Part shown: positions 1 to 8,528 of the stretch, one piece after another
Layout of the letters: the number at the start of each line of letters is the position of its first letter
How positions within the stretch are numbered: position 1 is the first letter of the stretch
The notes under the pieces: generated by a model
What the model was told of the DNA's origin: nothing
Database searches by the model: none
Seen by the model: the letters and a program-made list of their open reading frames with translations, nothing else
Assembly: GCA_031363945.1 (NCBI GenBank)
Contig: JANLVJ010000065.1
Coordinates: forward strand, 62,001-126,000
Length of the DNA stretch: 64,000 bases
Source: JANLVJ01 sp031363945
GTDB lineage: Bacteria; Bacteroidota; Bacteroidia; Sphingobacteriales; Sphingobacteriaceae
Direction of reading: 5' to 3'
Translations under genes and position numbers: made by a program

Positions 1-1657
1 TCGTATTCAGACGGTGAGCAATTACAACTAAGGTGGTATGCAAAGGAAGTTTCTGTAAAATATCACCCAGTAATTGCTCGGTCATAGTATCAATATTGGC
101 TGTTGCCTCGTCAAGGATCAGGAGATCAGGCTTACGCAGTACTGCCCGCATAAAGGCCAGCAATTGTTTTTGCCCCAAACTGATTGAATCATTACCTGAA
201 GCCAGCACGGTATCAAGACCCTGATCAAATAATGCCACCAGTTTACCCAGGCTTGCCGAATTGATCAGCTCTTCTAATTGTTCAGAATTATAATTACTTA
301 AAGTATCATTGCCATACAATATATTTTCCCGGACAGTACCGCTGAATAAAAACGGCTCCTGTAAAATAAACCCAATCTTCTGCGTCCTTTCTGATGCTGG
401 ATAAGAGCGTATATCTTTTCCTGCCAGTAATATCTTACCCTGTGACGGATCATACAAACGGGCAATCAATGATGCTGTCGTTGTTTTACCGCCACCTGTT
501 GGGCCCACAAAAGCATAAGTTTTACCCGCTTCGAGATTGAAGGATATATTATGCAATACCTCTTTCCCATCTGGATATGAAAAATAAACACCTTTGAATT
601 CAAGTATTGAATTGCCCGTTGGAATGATATCATCTGTTACCTGCACCAGGTCTGACTCAAGTGCCAGAATTCCCGAGATGCGGTCCCAACCTGCCATAGC
701 TACCTGAAAATTCGCCCAAAGCGCAGCAAGTTGCCTGAGTGGGTTATAGAAGTTGGTTGAATATGAAAGATATGATACCAAGAGGCCAATGGTAAAGTTT
801 CCCTGTTTGATCAGGGCAATACCATAAGCCAGAACGATAAGCTGGGCAAGATTGGTTAATAGCCCATAAACAGGAACAAAGATCGAATTGGCAAGACCAG
901 CCTTTAAGGCCACTTCATAGTTTTGTTTATTGGCATCGTCAAAGCGCTTGCGAAAAAAATCACGTCTGTTAAAAGCAACTATCACCCTGAAATTAGAAAG
1001 ACTTTCCTGGATTTCTGCGCTTAGACTACCTGTACTTTTCATGCTCAGGCTGTTTTTTTTCTTCACCCATGGTGAAACGATACGGGTAAAAATCACAATA
1101 ATCAGGGCTGGTATGAGACTTGCCATGCCGAGTTTGACTTGTATAACTAATAAAAATATACCTGCCCCAACCATGGTTACTATACTGCCAATAAACTGCA
1201 TCAACGACTGGGAAAAAAACTGGTTCAGTTTATCCGTATCATTATTAATGCGGGAGATTAAATCACCTGACTTATTCTGATTGAAAAATGCAACTGGTAA
1301 TTCTTGTAGTTTGTTAAATATAGAGTTCCTGAGTTTGAACAGCATACGCTGTCCTACCCCGCCCATTAACTGGGTTTGAAAATAACTACTGAATAGAGCG
1401 ATCAGGTACATGACAAACAATAGAGCACCTGTTTTTATAAGGCCTGTAAACAGGTGGTGCTGGATATAGGTATCTATGGCATGGCCTATCAGTAAGGGCC
1501 CTAAAAGGTTCAAACCAGAGTTAATTAAGATAGCGACGGCAGCACGATATAAAACCGGGCGTTCTTCTGCTATAAGTACTAGTAATTTTCTTAGCCCGGC
1601 AAGCGTTCCCTGTTTTTGATCTTCGCTGCTGTTAAGAGAATCAAGATTGTAATTCAT
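1..1657 (-). CDS. ABC exporter subunit with degenerate signature motif (partial, C-terminus off window)
   Basis: Half-transporter of a type IV (MsbA/MDR-like) ABC exporter: an N-terminal membrane domain (about residues 20-310) fused to an ATPase domain (from about 345). Translating the reverse strand from ATG at 1657 gives an uninterrupted frame to the window edge, so only the last residues are missing. Walker A GPTGGGKT lies near residue 383. Walker B ends in D516-E517, so the catalytic Glu is present. The signature is I-S-L-G-Q (492-496) instead of LSGGQ. The start overlaps the end of the upstream exporter gene by 17 bp, which suggests translational coupling and a heterodimer. Substrate cannot be told; lipid or drug export is usual for the family. 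Identity as an ABC exporter half is firm. Confidence 0.93.
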   Translation of the reverse strand, partial: MNYNLDSLNSSEDQKQGTLAGLRKLLVLIAEERPVLYRAAVAILINSGLNLLGPLLIGHAIDTYIQHHLFTGLIKTGALLFVMYLIALFSSYFQTQLMGGVGQRMLFKLRNSIFNKLQELPVAFFNQNKSGDLISRINNDTDKLNQFFSQSLMQFIGSIVTMVGAGIFLLVIQVKLGMASLIPALIIVIFTRIVSPWVKKKNSLSMKSTGSLSAEIQESLSNFRVIVAFNRRDFFRKRFDDANKQNYEVALKAGLANSIFVPVYGLLTNLAQLIVLAYGIALIKQGNFTIGLLVSYLSYSTNFYNPLRQLAALWANFQVAMAGWDRISGILALESDLVQVTDDIIPTGNSILEFKGVYFSYPDGKEVLHNISFNLEAGKTYAFVGPTGGGKTTTASLIARLYDPSQGKILLAGKDIRSYPASERTQKIGFILQEPFLFSGTVRENILYGNDTLSNYNSEQLEELINSASLGKLVALFDQGLDTVLASGNDSISLGQKQLLAFMRAVLRKPDLLILDEATANIDTMTEQLLGDILQKLPLHTTLVVIAHRLNT

Positions 1658-3395
1658 AGTTGCTGGTGCTCTTTTGAGAGTTGTAGATTTGAACATATTC
1701 AGTACTCTCATGCATCAGCTGCTGATGAGTACCCCTTGCAATAATTTCTCCTTCCATAAGTAAAATAATCTGCTCATAATCTTCAATAGCAGAAATTTTC
1801 TGAGTGACAGAAACCAAGGTAATACCTGGGTAATTTTCACGCACATTATTTAAGATTTTCTTCTCTGTCTGGTTGTCTACCCTGGCAGTAAAATCATCAA
1901 GTAACAGAATCTGTGGGTTAATTGCCAGGGCCCGCGCCAGCATAATACGTTGCTTCTGCCCACCAGACAGGCTGGTACCTCTTTCTGAAACAATCGTATT
2001 GAGTTTAAGCGGAAGCGATTCTATAAATTCAGACAGTTCAGCTGTCTGAATGGCTTTTTGAAGCGAGGCATCGGATACCTCATTACTAAAGGCAATATTC
2101 TCCCGAATACTGAGATTAAAGATAATGCTATCCTGAAAAACAAAGCCCAGCTGCTGGTGCAAGCTCTGTTTCTTATACTGTGATAAGTCATGATTATCAA
2201 GTTGCACAGTACCTGAATCTGGCTTAATTAATGCTGTAAGCAGGTATAAAAGGGTCGTTTTTCCTGCTGCTGTTGGGCCTATTATAGCTGTACGGCTACC
2301 AGCTTTTACTTCAAAACTGACATTTGTAAGCGCTAATTTTTGTCCATAAAGCAGAGAAACGTTATTAAAAGCCAGCTTGCCAATTATTGTTGGCTCAAGC
2401 AAGCCCAAATCTGATTCTTCAGGTAGTTCTAAAACAGCATAAATTCGCTGATAAGAGGCACTTGCCTGTGCAATTACATTGCTCATAAAGCCAATAACCA
2501 AAATTGGAAAAATTAAAAGTGCCAGGTAACTATAAAAAGCTGCAAAGTTTCCAAGACTCATGGTACCGGATATAACAAAATGCCCCCCTAAAAGTAATAT
2601 GCTCAGTGTAGCCATATTGGAGATAAAGATGATAACCGGGATCAGGCTGGCAAACATGCGTAGAATTGACAAACCCAGGTTTCTTGCTTCTTTATTAGCG
2701 TCTAGAAATTTACCATATTCAAGTTGTTGTGAATTAAGCACCTTTATAAGAGCTGAACCCATAATCGTTTCATTGATGACTTTGTTCAGCCAGTCGATAA
2801 CTTCACGGCTTTTCTTAAAAAGAATCCTGACTCTTGAAAGCACATAGAAGAATGAGCCCCCTATCAGGGGAATAATTGCAATCACGGTGAGAGCAAGTTT
2901 CCAATTTATGTTCAATAGTAAAATACTGGCTCCAATGATGATAAAGATAGAAGAAGCAATGGAAGCAATTGCCTGAGATACAAAAAGCTTGACAGAATCA
3001 GCATCTGATGTCAGATTTGTGAGAAGTTTAGACGGATCTGCTCTTTCAACGGCAGAATAACTCTGGGCAGAAATACGTGCCGAAAGCTTTAGACGCAGGT
3101 CAGATGCTACCCTTTCAGACGCATAAGTTTGAACAATACTCTGAAGGTAGGTAAATATGAAAATCAGAATTGCGGCGATACAAAACTCACGCAGCATATA
3201 AGAGAGATCAAGGTGACCTTTATTAAAATTGTCAATTGATTGAGCAATGATTTTAGGAATCAACAGGTTAATGCCATTACTCAATAAAGCGAATATAACC
3301 AGAAAGATAATCATGCCCTTGTAAGGACCTAGAATTGAAAAGATCGAGGGTTTCTTAGTTATAATTGGTTTTAATTGGGCTGCAGTTTGGCTCAT
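1641..3395 (-). CDS. ABC exporter subunit, partner with non-catalytic Walker B
   Basis: A 584-residue half-transporter with six predicted membrane helices (about 25-330) followed by an ATPase domain. Walker A is GPTAAGKT, and the signature LSGGQ (476-480) is canonical. The residue after the Walker B aspartate is Asp (D500-D501) where an active ATPase has Glu. With the downstream gene this is the classic asymmetric heterodimer: one composite site joins a good Walker B with a good signature, and the other is degenerate on both sides. It is first in the transcription unit, and its 3' end overlaps the partner's start by 17 bp. A TATATTTG element lies about 35 bp upstream of the ATG. Substrate unknown. 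Confidence 0.93.
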   Translation of the reverse strand: MSQTAAQLKPIITKKPSIFSILGPYKGMIIFLVIFALLSNGINLLIPKIIAQSIDNFNKGHLDLSYMLREFCIAAILIFIFTYLQSIVQTYASERVASDLRLKLSARISAQSYSAVERADPSKLLTNLTSDADSVKLFVSQAIASIASSIFIIIGASILLLNINWKLALTVIAIIPLIGGSFFYVLSRVRILFKKSREVIDWLNKVINETIMGSALIKVLNSQQLEYGKFLDANKEARNLGLSILRMFASLIPVIIFISNMATLSILLLGGHFVISGTMSLGNFAAFYSYLALLIFPILVIGFMSNVIAQASASYQRIYAVLELPEESDLGLLEPTIIGKLAFNNVSLLYGQKLALTNVSFEVKAGSRTAIIGPTAAGKTTLLYLLTALIKPDSGTVQLDNHDLSQYKKQSLHQQLGFVFQDSIIFNLSIRENIAFSNEVSDASLQKAIQTAELSEFIESLPLKLNTIVSERGTSLSGGQKQRIMLARALAINPQILLLDDFTARVDNQTEKKILNNVRENYPGITLVSVTQKISAIEDYEQIILLMEGEIIARGTHQQLMHESTEYVQIYNSQKSTSNYELQS

Positions 3396-3428
3396 CTATT
3401 AAATAGCTGTGAAAATTAGAATTGTTTG

Positions 3429-3436
3429 CAAATATA
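3429..3436 (-). promoter_or_regulatory. Candidate Bacteroidota -7 promoter element (TATATTTG) for the ABC exporter
   Basis: The reverse strand reads TATATTTG, matching the TAnnTTTG consensus used by the Bacteroidota primary sigma factor, 33 bp upstream of the first exporter gene. No convincing TTG was seen at the usual -33 spacing, so this is a pattern match only. Confidence 0.4.
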
Positions 3437-3527
3437 AGAAGCTGTGTTAATGCTGAAAGGATGAAAGCACTGTAATCTGATATCATGAACCATTTTTATG
3501 TAATTTCGGCGTTCACTGCAGTATATT

Positions 3528-5222
3528 ATGGAAAACAAACAACTTGCCAGGCCCTTCAGGCAACTTGCCCAACTTTTAGAACTTTACGAAGAAAATTCAT
3601 TTAAGGTAAAAGCAGTTGCCTCAGCCGGATTGAAGATTGATAAAAGCCCTGTACTTTTGTGGGAACTGCCAGCCAGAGAACTAGAAAAAATTGAAGGAAT
3701 TGGTAAAAGTATCACTGCTAAAATTATAGAGATCCGTTTGTCAGGCGTGTTGGCTGAATTGGAGGAATTAAAAAACAAAACTCCTTCCGGAATTCTTGAA
3801 ATGCTGCGCATAAAGGGATTGGGACCCAAAAAGACCCGTATCATTTGGAAAGAAATGGAACTTGAGACCCTGGCCGATCTTTATTATGCCTGTAATGAAA
3901 ACCGTCTGATAGAAATTAAAGGTTTTGGATCAAAAACTCAGGAGGAAATTAAAAAAGCCCTGGAATTTACGTTTAGAAGTCAGGGTAAATTTCTGTATTC
4001 TCTGGCCGAACCCGTTTCTATCGATTGGCTCATGCAAATCAGTAAGATCGATGGAGTGCTGGAAGTTCAGGTAAGTGGCGCCATGAGGCGCAAAATTGAA
4101 GTGGTTGAAGAGATTGAGTTTGTTGTTAAATGTTCTTCAACAGCCCCGATTACGGCCTATTTCAACGGTATTGAAGCTATTGAATGGCAGGAATTCAGTA
4201 CTACACTTTTCCTGCCTGCATGTCAAATTCTGGCCTTTAAAGATTTTTCAGGTATACCTGTAAGAATTTATCAAACTGACGAGAATCATTTTATAAATAC
4301 CCTGTTTTTAACTACAGGCAGTACTGCTCACCTGGCAGCTATCGGGTTAACACTACCCTTCCCAGAGAGTGAACATACGATTTATGCGGCTCTGGGTTTA
4401 CAGTATATTGAACCTGAGATGCGTGAAGGACTGAATGAAATAGAATTAGCGCGAAAGGGCTTTATCAGGCCCCTGATACATTTTACTGACCTTAAAGGAA
4501 GCATCCATAATCATAGCACCCATAGTGATGGTGTTCATACGCTACTTGAGATGGCAAATGCCTGCATCAGTCTGGCCCTTGAATATATTGTGATGACTGA
4601 CCATTCACAGGCAGCATTTTACGCACATGGACTTACCCCGGGGCAGCTTATTATACAGCATGCCGAGATTGACAAACTCAATAAAGCGCTTGCACCATTT
4701 CATATCTTTAAAGGTATTGAATCAGATATATTATCTGATGGCAGACTTGACTATGAACAGGACGTTCTCAGCACATTTGATATTATAATTGCCTCTATAC
4801 ATTCAAACCTGCGTATGGATCTCAATAAATCAATGATCCGCTTAATAAAGGCCATTGAGAACCCTTATACAACCATGCTGGGGCATGCAACAGGCAGACT
4901 TCTATTAGGTCGTGAAGGCTACCCGATCGATCATAAAAAGATTATTGATGCCTGCGCCCGAAATGAAGTGGTTATTGAAATTAATGCCAATCCTAACCGT
5001 CTTGATCTTGAGTGGCGTTATATACCCTATGCACTTGAACAAGGGGTAATGCTTAGTATTAATCCCGATGCCCATAGAACTGATGGAATTACTGATATGC
5101 GGTATGGTATTAATATGGGTAGAAAAGGCGGACTCAGCAAGGAAATGTGTCTGAATACTTGTACCTGTGCTGAGTTGTCTTCGTGGATCGCAGCAAGAAA
5201 AGAAAGAAAAGGTATTGCTTAA
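3528..5222 (+). CDS. polX: PolX-type protein: degenerate family X polymerase domain plus PHP nuclease domain
   Basis: At 564 residues this has the usual length and order of bacterial PolX: helix-hairpin-helix/8-kDa region (1-150), family X nucleotidyltransferase core (about 150-320), PHP domain (about 330-560). PHP metal motifs are intact (H-N-H near the start of the domain, TDHS, ASIHS, PDAH), so 3'-5' exonuclease or AP-type nuclease activity is plausible. The polymerase core is altered. After the S-G-A-M-R-R motif the expected D-x-D is E195-I196-E197, and the strand that normally carries the third Asp reads V245-R246-I-Y. Polymerase activity is therefore doubtful, although the nuclease probably functions in base-excision or gap repair. 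The 3' end overlaps the convergent GT9 gene by 4 bp. Confidence 0.92.
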   Translation: MENKQLARPFRQLAQLLELYEENSFKVKAVASAGLKIDKSPVLLWELPARELEKIEGIGKSITAKIIEIRLSGVLAELEELKNKTPSGILEMLRIKGLGPKKTRIIWKEMELETLADLYYACNENRLIEIKGFGSKTQEEIKKALEFTFRSQGKFLYSLAEPVSIDWLMQISKIDGVLEVQVSGAMRRKIEVVEEIEFVVKCSSTAPITAYFNGIEAIEWQEFSTTLFLPACQILAFKDFSGIPVRIYQTDENHFINTLFLTTGSTAHLAAIGLTLPFPESEHTIYAALGLQYIEPEMREGLNEIELARKGFIRPLIHFTDLKGSIHNHSTHSDGVHTLLEMANACISLALEYIVMTDHSQAAFYAHGLTPGQLIIQHAEIDKLNKALAPFHIFKGIESDILSDGRLDYEQDVLSTFDIIIASIHSNLRMDLNKSMIRLIKAIENPYTTMLGHATGRLLLGREGYPIDHKKIIDACARNEVVIEINANPNRLDLEWRYIPYALEQGVMLSINPDAHRTDGITDMRYGINMGRKGGLSKEMCLNTCTCAELSSWIAARKERKGIA

Positions 5223-6376
5223 CATTCAAGCCTGGAGTTGATTTTTTCAATAATCAGATCAAGCGGTAACTGTCGCATGCAGGCAAAGTCACCCCGGTAG
5301 CATTTACCCTTACCATAAACTGTACAGGGCCTGCACTCAAGCCCTTCAAGACCTACTGTACCTGATTGCTCCTGCCCATAGGGCGAGAAGCCAAGATAAG
5401 GATGCGTAGTACCGTAAATACCCAGTACCCTGACCCCGGAGATTGCCGCAAGATGTAGATTACCTGAATCCATGCTGAGCATAAGATCAAGTTGCTGTAT
5501 AAGCTTCAGTTCTTCCTGAAAGTTACCGGCAAGATCAGATGCCAGTACCACACTGCCATTAAATTCGTCAGCGCTAGTTGCTTTACAGAGCTTTTGAAGT
5601 TCTGCCTGTTTTTCTTTACCGCCGAAAAGTATAATTGTAGACTGGGGATAACTTTTCAATAAAAGTTTTAAAAGGTCCACTTTTTTTTCAGGTTCAAATT
5701 CTTTTAAATCAAAGCCTGCAAACGGGGCAAAACCAAGCTGATACGCTTTACGATTAGGTTGGGGGTAATGAGGTAAATCTGTTGCCAATTTTCCGCCAAG
5801 CCAGTTTACAGTACCTCTTTCAATTATTACGGTGTCAACTGTTGGAATTGATGATATTTCGGAAACACCTGATTCAGCACTGTTGGCTGGTCTATCGGAA
5901 ATATTAATGAATACTCCTGCAACTTTAAAAACATCTAGATAACGCTCGACAGCATGTTTCAGAGGATGTAATATTTTATGGCGTTTGCGAATAAGTGCCG
6001 CTTTTTGAGCACGCCCCTTATCGAGTACAAAAACCTTTTTGCCCCTGAGTTGCCAGATACTTCTGAGAATTTTGGTACGCAGGCTATCATGCAAATCAAG
6101 AAACAGGCCATTCTGGTTAAAGTTTAGTAATAGGGACGATAGTTTGAACAGACCTCTGAGACCCTGATAATCATTTAATTTGATTCCAATGAATTTCAAA
6201 CGGTCAATACCTGTAAACAGGGGCTCGAAGAAAGGCTTACTGACAAAGATGATGTTCAATTCAGGATTTGAAGCCAGTACCTGCTGGAAAGCAGGAACTA
6301 ACAGGCTTACATCACCTATTGCTGAGAACCTAACGGCAAGTACATTTAGCTGTCTGTCAGTCTTTGCTGGGGGCAT
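5219..6376 (-). CDS. Glycosyltransferase family 9 (heptosyltransferase-like)
   Basis: A 385-residue GT9 protein of the ADP-heptose:LPS heptosyltransferase type. The N-terminus has the family strand and loop V-R-F-S-A-I-G-D-V. The C-terminal half has the nucleotide-sugar binding stretch with S-M-D-S-G-N-L-H-L-A, followed by G-T-T-H-P. A cysteine-rich tail (G-L-E-C-R-P-C, then two further Cys) is common in Bacteroidota members. It probably adds a sugar to LPS core or another envelope glycan at the cytoplasmic face. The start overlaps the upstream DUF4254 gene by 20 bp, so the two are co-translated. The acceptor and donor cannot be told from sequence. Confidence 0.9.
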   Translation of the reverse strand: MPPAKTDRQLNVLAVRFSAIGDVSLLVPAFQQVLASNPELNIIFVSKPFFEPLFTGIDRLKFIGIKLNDYQGLRGLFKLSSLLLNFNQNGLFLDLHDSLRTKILRSIWQLRGKKVFVLDKGRAQKAALIRKRHKILHPLKHAVERYLDVFKVAGVFINISDRPANSAESGVSEISSIPTVDTVIIERGTVNWLGGKLATDLPHYPQPNRKAYQLGFAPFAGFDLKEFEPEKKVDLLKLLLKSYPQSTIILFGGKEKQAELQKLCKATSADEFNGSVVLASDLAGNFQEELKLIQQLDLMLSMDSGNLHLAAISGVRVLGIYGTTHPYLGFSPYGQEQSGTVGLEGLECRPCTVYGKGKCYRGDFACMRQLPLDLIIEKINSRLEC

Positions 6377-6962
6377 TATATAAAGAAGGATTTAGTGACT
6401 TGTCATTGTACATTTTCATCTGCCGGTAAACCTTAAAACGAGCCTTACCCTGGGTTCGCTCATCCTGAAGTTGATCGAGACATGCCGCCAAATCGGTGCG
6501 CTGACCCAACAATATTTCAAGTTTTTCTACCGATTGATTAATATGACTGGCTGACACATCTTTTCTATCGGTTTGTTCCTGCATATGCCAGATTTTTAAT
6601 TCTAGAATACTCATTCTGTCAATCATCCAGGCTGGTGTTTCAGAGTTTAACCTAGCATTATTCTTAACAGGATAAGCAGCAAACATTTCTATAAAATAAT
6701 CGTCAATCAACTCTACCAGATCGGTACGTTGTTGGTTGAGCTGGTCTATTGATCTTTTCAGTTCAACAAAAGCAAGAGCAGGTAAATCAGTTCTTCTTAT
6801 TTCATCTTCTTTATGCCATTGGATAGTATCTATCTGGTTCTTTTTAAATAAGAGAAAATTAATGCTATTTTCACCGTACGGGTTCTCAGCTGGTTTGAGC
6901 TGATCATGCCAACCTGAAATTGACGCCTGGAAAATAGAAATTGTATCAGCTGATTTTAGCAC
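6357..6962 (-). CDS. DUF4254 domain protein
   Basis: A 201-residue soluble protein matching the DUF4254 family. It has no signal peptide or membrane segment. Predicted long helices carry regularly spaced charged residues, with a repeated pattern of Q-R-T-D-L ending helices (N-Q-Q-R-T-D-L and L-G-Q-R-T-D-L). It lies immediately upstream of, and overlaps by 20 bp, the GT9 glycosyltransferase. This pairing suggests a role with that enzyme, for instance as an accessory or chaperone-like helical protein. The biochemical function is unknown. Confidence 0.85.
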   Translation of the reverse strand: MLKSADTISIFQASISGWHDQLKPAENPYGENSINFLLFKKNQIDTIQWHKEDEIRRTDLPALAFVELKRSIDQLNQQRTDLVELIDDYFIEMFAAYPVKNNARLNSETPAWMIDRMSILELKIWHMQEQTDRKDVSASHINQSVEKLEILLGQRTDLAACLDQLQDERTQGKARFKVYRQMKMYNDKSLNPSLYNAPSKD

Positions 6963-7050
6963 AAGTACTTTTTGTCTTTTTCAAATATAGGAATTGTGAT
7001 TTAAAGGGGTTTCCATTTTTAGCCATTGATAAGAATAATATCTATTACAT

Positions 7051-7542
7051 ATGAAGACGCTATTTCTGGTACGCCATGCAAAATCTGATTGGAGTAATCA
7101 TAATTTTAGTGATAAAGAACGGCCTATAAATCAACGGGGTCTTCGCGATGCGCCTTTAATGGCACAGCGTCTTAAACTGCTTAATATTCCAATTAATGAG
7201 ATAATTTCCAGCCCTGCTGTCAGGGCCTGGTCAACTGCTAAAATATTTGCTGAATTTCTAGATTATCCCTTACCCAAAATCAAACAAGAACCACTTCTTT
7301 ATGAGGCTGATATAAAGATATTTTTGTCTGTTATCAATAAATTGCCCCAATCGAAAGATACGGTGATGATCTTTGGTCATAATCCAACCCTCACCCAGAT
7401 GATCGATTACCTGGCTGACGACGAGTTATCAAAACTCCCTACCTGTGGTATAGCCATGATTGCCTTCGATCTTGAAGAGTGGAAATTCGTCAGCCGAAAC
7501 ACAGGAGAATTAAAAATGCTTGATTCACCTAAAAAGATCTGA
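7051..7542 (+). CDS. SixA-like histidine phosphatase
   Basis: A 163-residue member of the small histidine phosphatase branch typified by SixA (phosphohistidine phosphatase). The nucleophile motif is R8-H9-A-K-S-D-W, followed by E-R-P-I-N-x-R-G. The second catalytic His is H110 in F-G-H-N-P-T. It is cytosolic with no signal peptide. SixA acts on phosphohistidine in phosphorelay or phosphotransfer proteins; the substrate here is unknown, and no HPt or PTS gene is adjacent. It is transcribed divergently from the DUF4254-GT9 pair with an 88-bp gap. Confidence 0.88.
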   Translation: MKTLFLVRHAKSDWSNHNFSDKERPINQRGLRDAPLMAQRLKLLNIPINEIISSPAVRAWSTAKIFAEFLDYPLPKIKQEPLLYEADIKIFLSVINKLPQSKDTVMIFGHNPTLTQMIDYLADDELSKLPTCGIAMIAFDLEEWKFVSRNTGELKMLDSPKKI

Positions 7543-7810
7543 TATGTTGGCAAAAGATCGATTTTCTGCAGTTGTGTGATCTGAAAGATAGGAAAAACCT
7601 TAAATTTTAAAATAATTCTCTCTTTTCTTATAGCTTATTACCAACGTATTTATGAAACAAAGGTGGCTCTGAACTTCTTCGTCATTTTTTAAAATCGGGT
7701 TGCCATTACCAAAAACGTCTTTACCGAGTTTTAAGCCAGAAACTTTTAAAATGCTTTGCATTCCGACTGCAATTTATTGAAGCCGATATTAAGACAACTG
7801 TTTATTCGTT

Positions 7811-8503
7811 ATGAGTATACATTTTCTTATGAAGCTTAATTTAACTCTTGTACTATTCTTTCCGTATCTATTGAACCTGAATCATGCTATTATTGGCCGG
7901 GATCAGCTTTCTATTGTGGGCCTGAATCAGTTTAAAACTCCTGAATCAAGATCAGCGACACCCAATAACGACCAGGTTTTGCTGTTTAAAAACTTAGCCC
8001 GGGATGCATTCATCTATCTGAATGAGTTTAGGGGCCGGCCAGCCTTTTATGGTTCAAAGATCGGACTCGACCTGAGGAATGTAAAAAATACAAGGGCCTT
8101 AACCTGGGATCCGGTACTGGCTGCCGCAGCCGAAGAAAAAGCGTATGATATGGCCAATGAAAATTTTTTTAGTCATGTCGATCACGAAGGCCATGGAATG
8201 AATTTCCGGGTTCAGCAGAAAGGATATCTCTTACCCCCGGAATGGACAGCCAAACAATCAGCTAATTTTATTGAATCTATTGCAGCTAATAGCAAAGATC
8301 CTGCACATTTTATAGACCAACTGATTATTGATAAAGGCATTTCAGGTAAAGGCCATAGACAGCATTTGCTTGCGATTTCCCATTTTTACAATAATGCCAG
8401 CCGCATCGGAATTGCAATCGCTTATAACCGAAATTCAACTTATAAATATTATTGTTGCATATTGATAGCGCCCCGTTTCGCCAATGTTGCTGGTGATGAT
8501 TAA
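7811..8503 (+). CDS. Secreted CAP (SCP/PR-1-like) domain protein
   Basis: A 230-residue exported protein. Residues 1-26 form a hydrophobic signal-like segment. The CAP domain spans roughly 55-220 and shows an N-terminal F-x-Y-L-N-E-F-R helix, the W-D-P-V-L-A-A-A-A segment, the H-V-D-H-E-G-H loop and a K-G-H-R-Q-H-L-L motif. Bacterial CAP proteins are extracellular or periplasmic and often bind lipids or envelope components; the molecular role here is unknown. It is a single gene, convergent with dprA (25-bp gap). A second ATG lies 8 codons in and could be the true start. Confidence 0.85.
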   Translation: MSIHFLMKLNLTLVLFFPYLLNLNHAIIGRDQLSIVGLNQFKTPESRSATPNNDQVLLFKNLARDAFIYLNEFRGRPAFYGSKIGLDLRNVKNTRALTWDPVLAAAAEEKAYDMANENFFSHVDHEGHGMNFRVQQKGYLLPPEWTAKQSANFIESIAANSKDPAHFIDQLIIDKGISGKGHRQHLLAISHFYNNASRIGIAIAYNRNSTYKYYCCILIAPRFANVAGDD

Positions 8504-8528
8504 TATGGGCATCTGAGGCAGAAAATAA

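Noticed and set aside
7650..7814. A 54-codon open frame just upstream of the CAP-domain gene
   Set aside because: It has no start codon, no recognisable motif and a composition like non-coding AT-rich DNA; no family is suggested.
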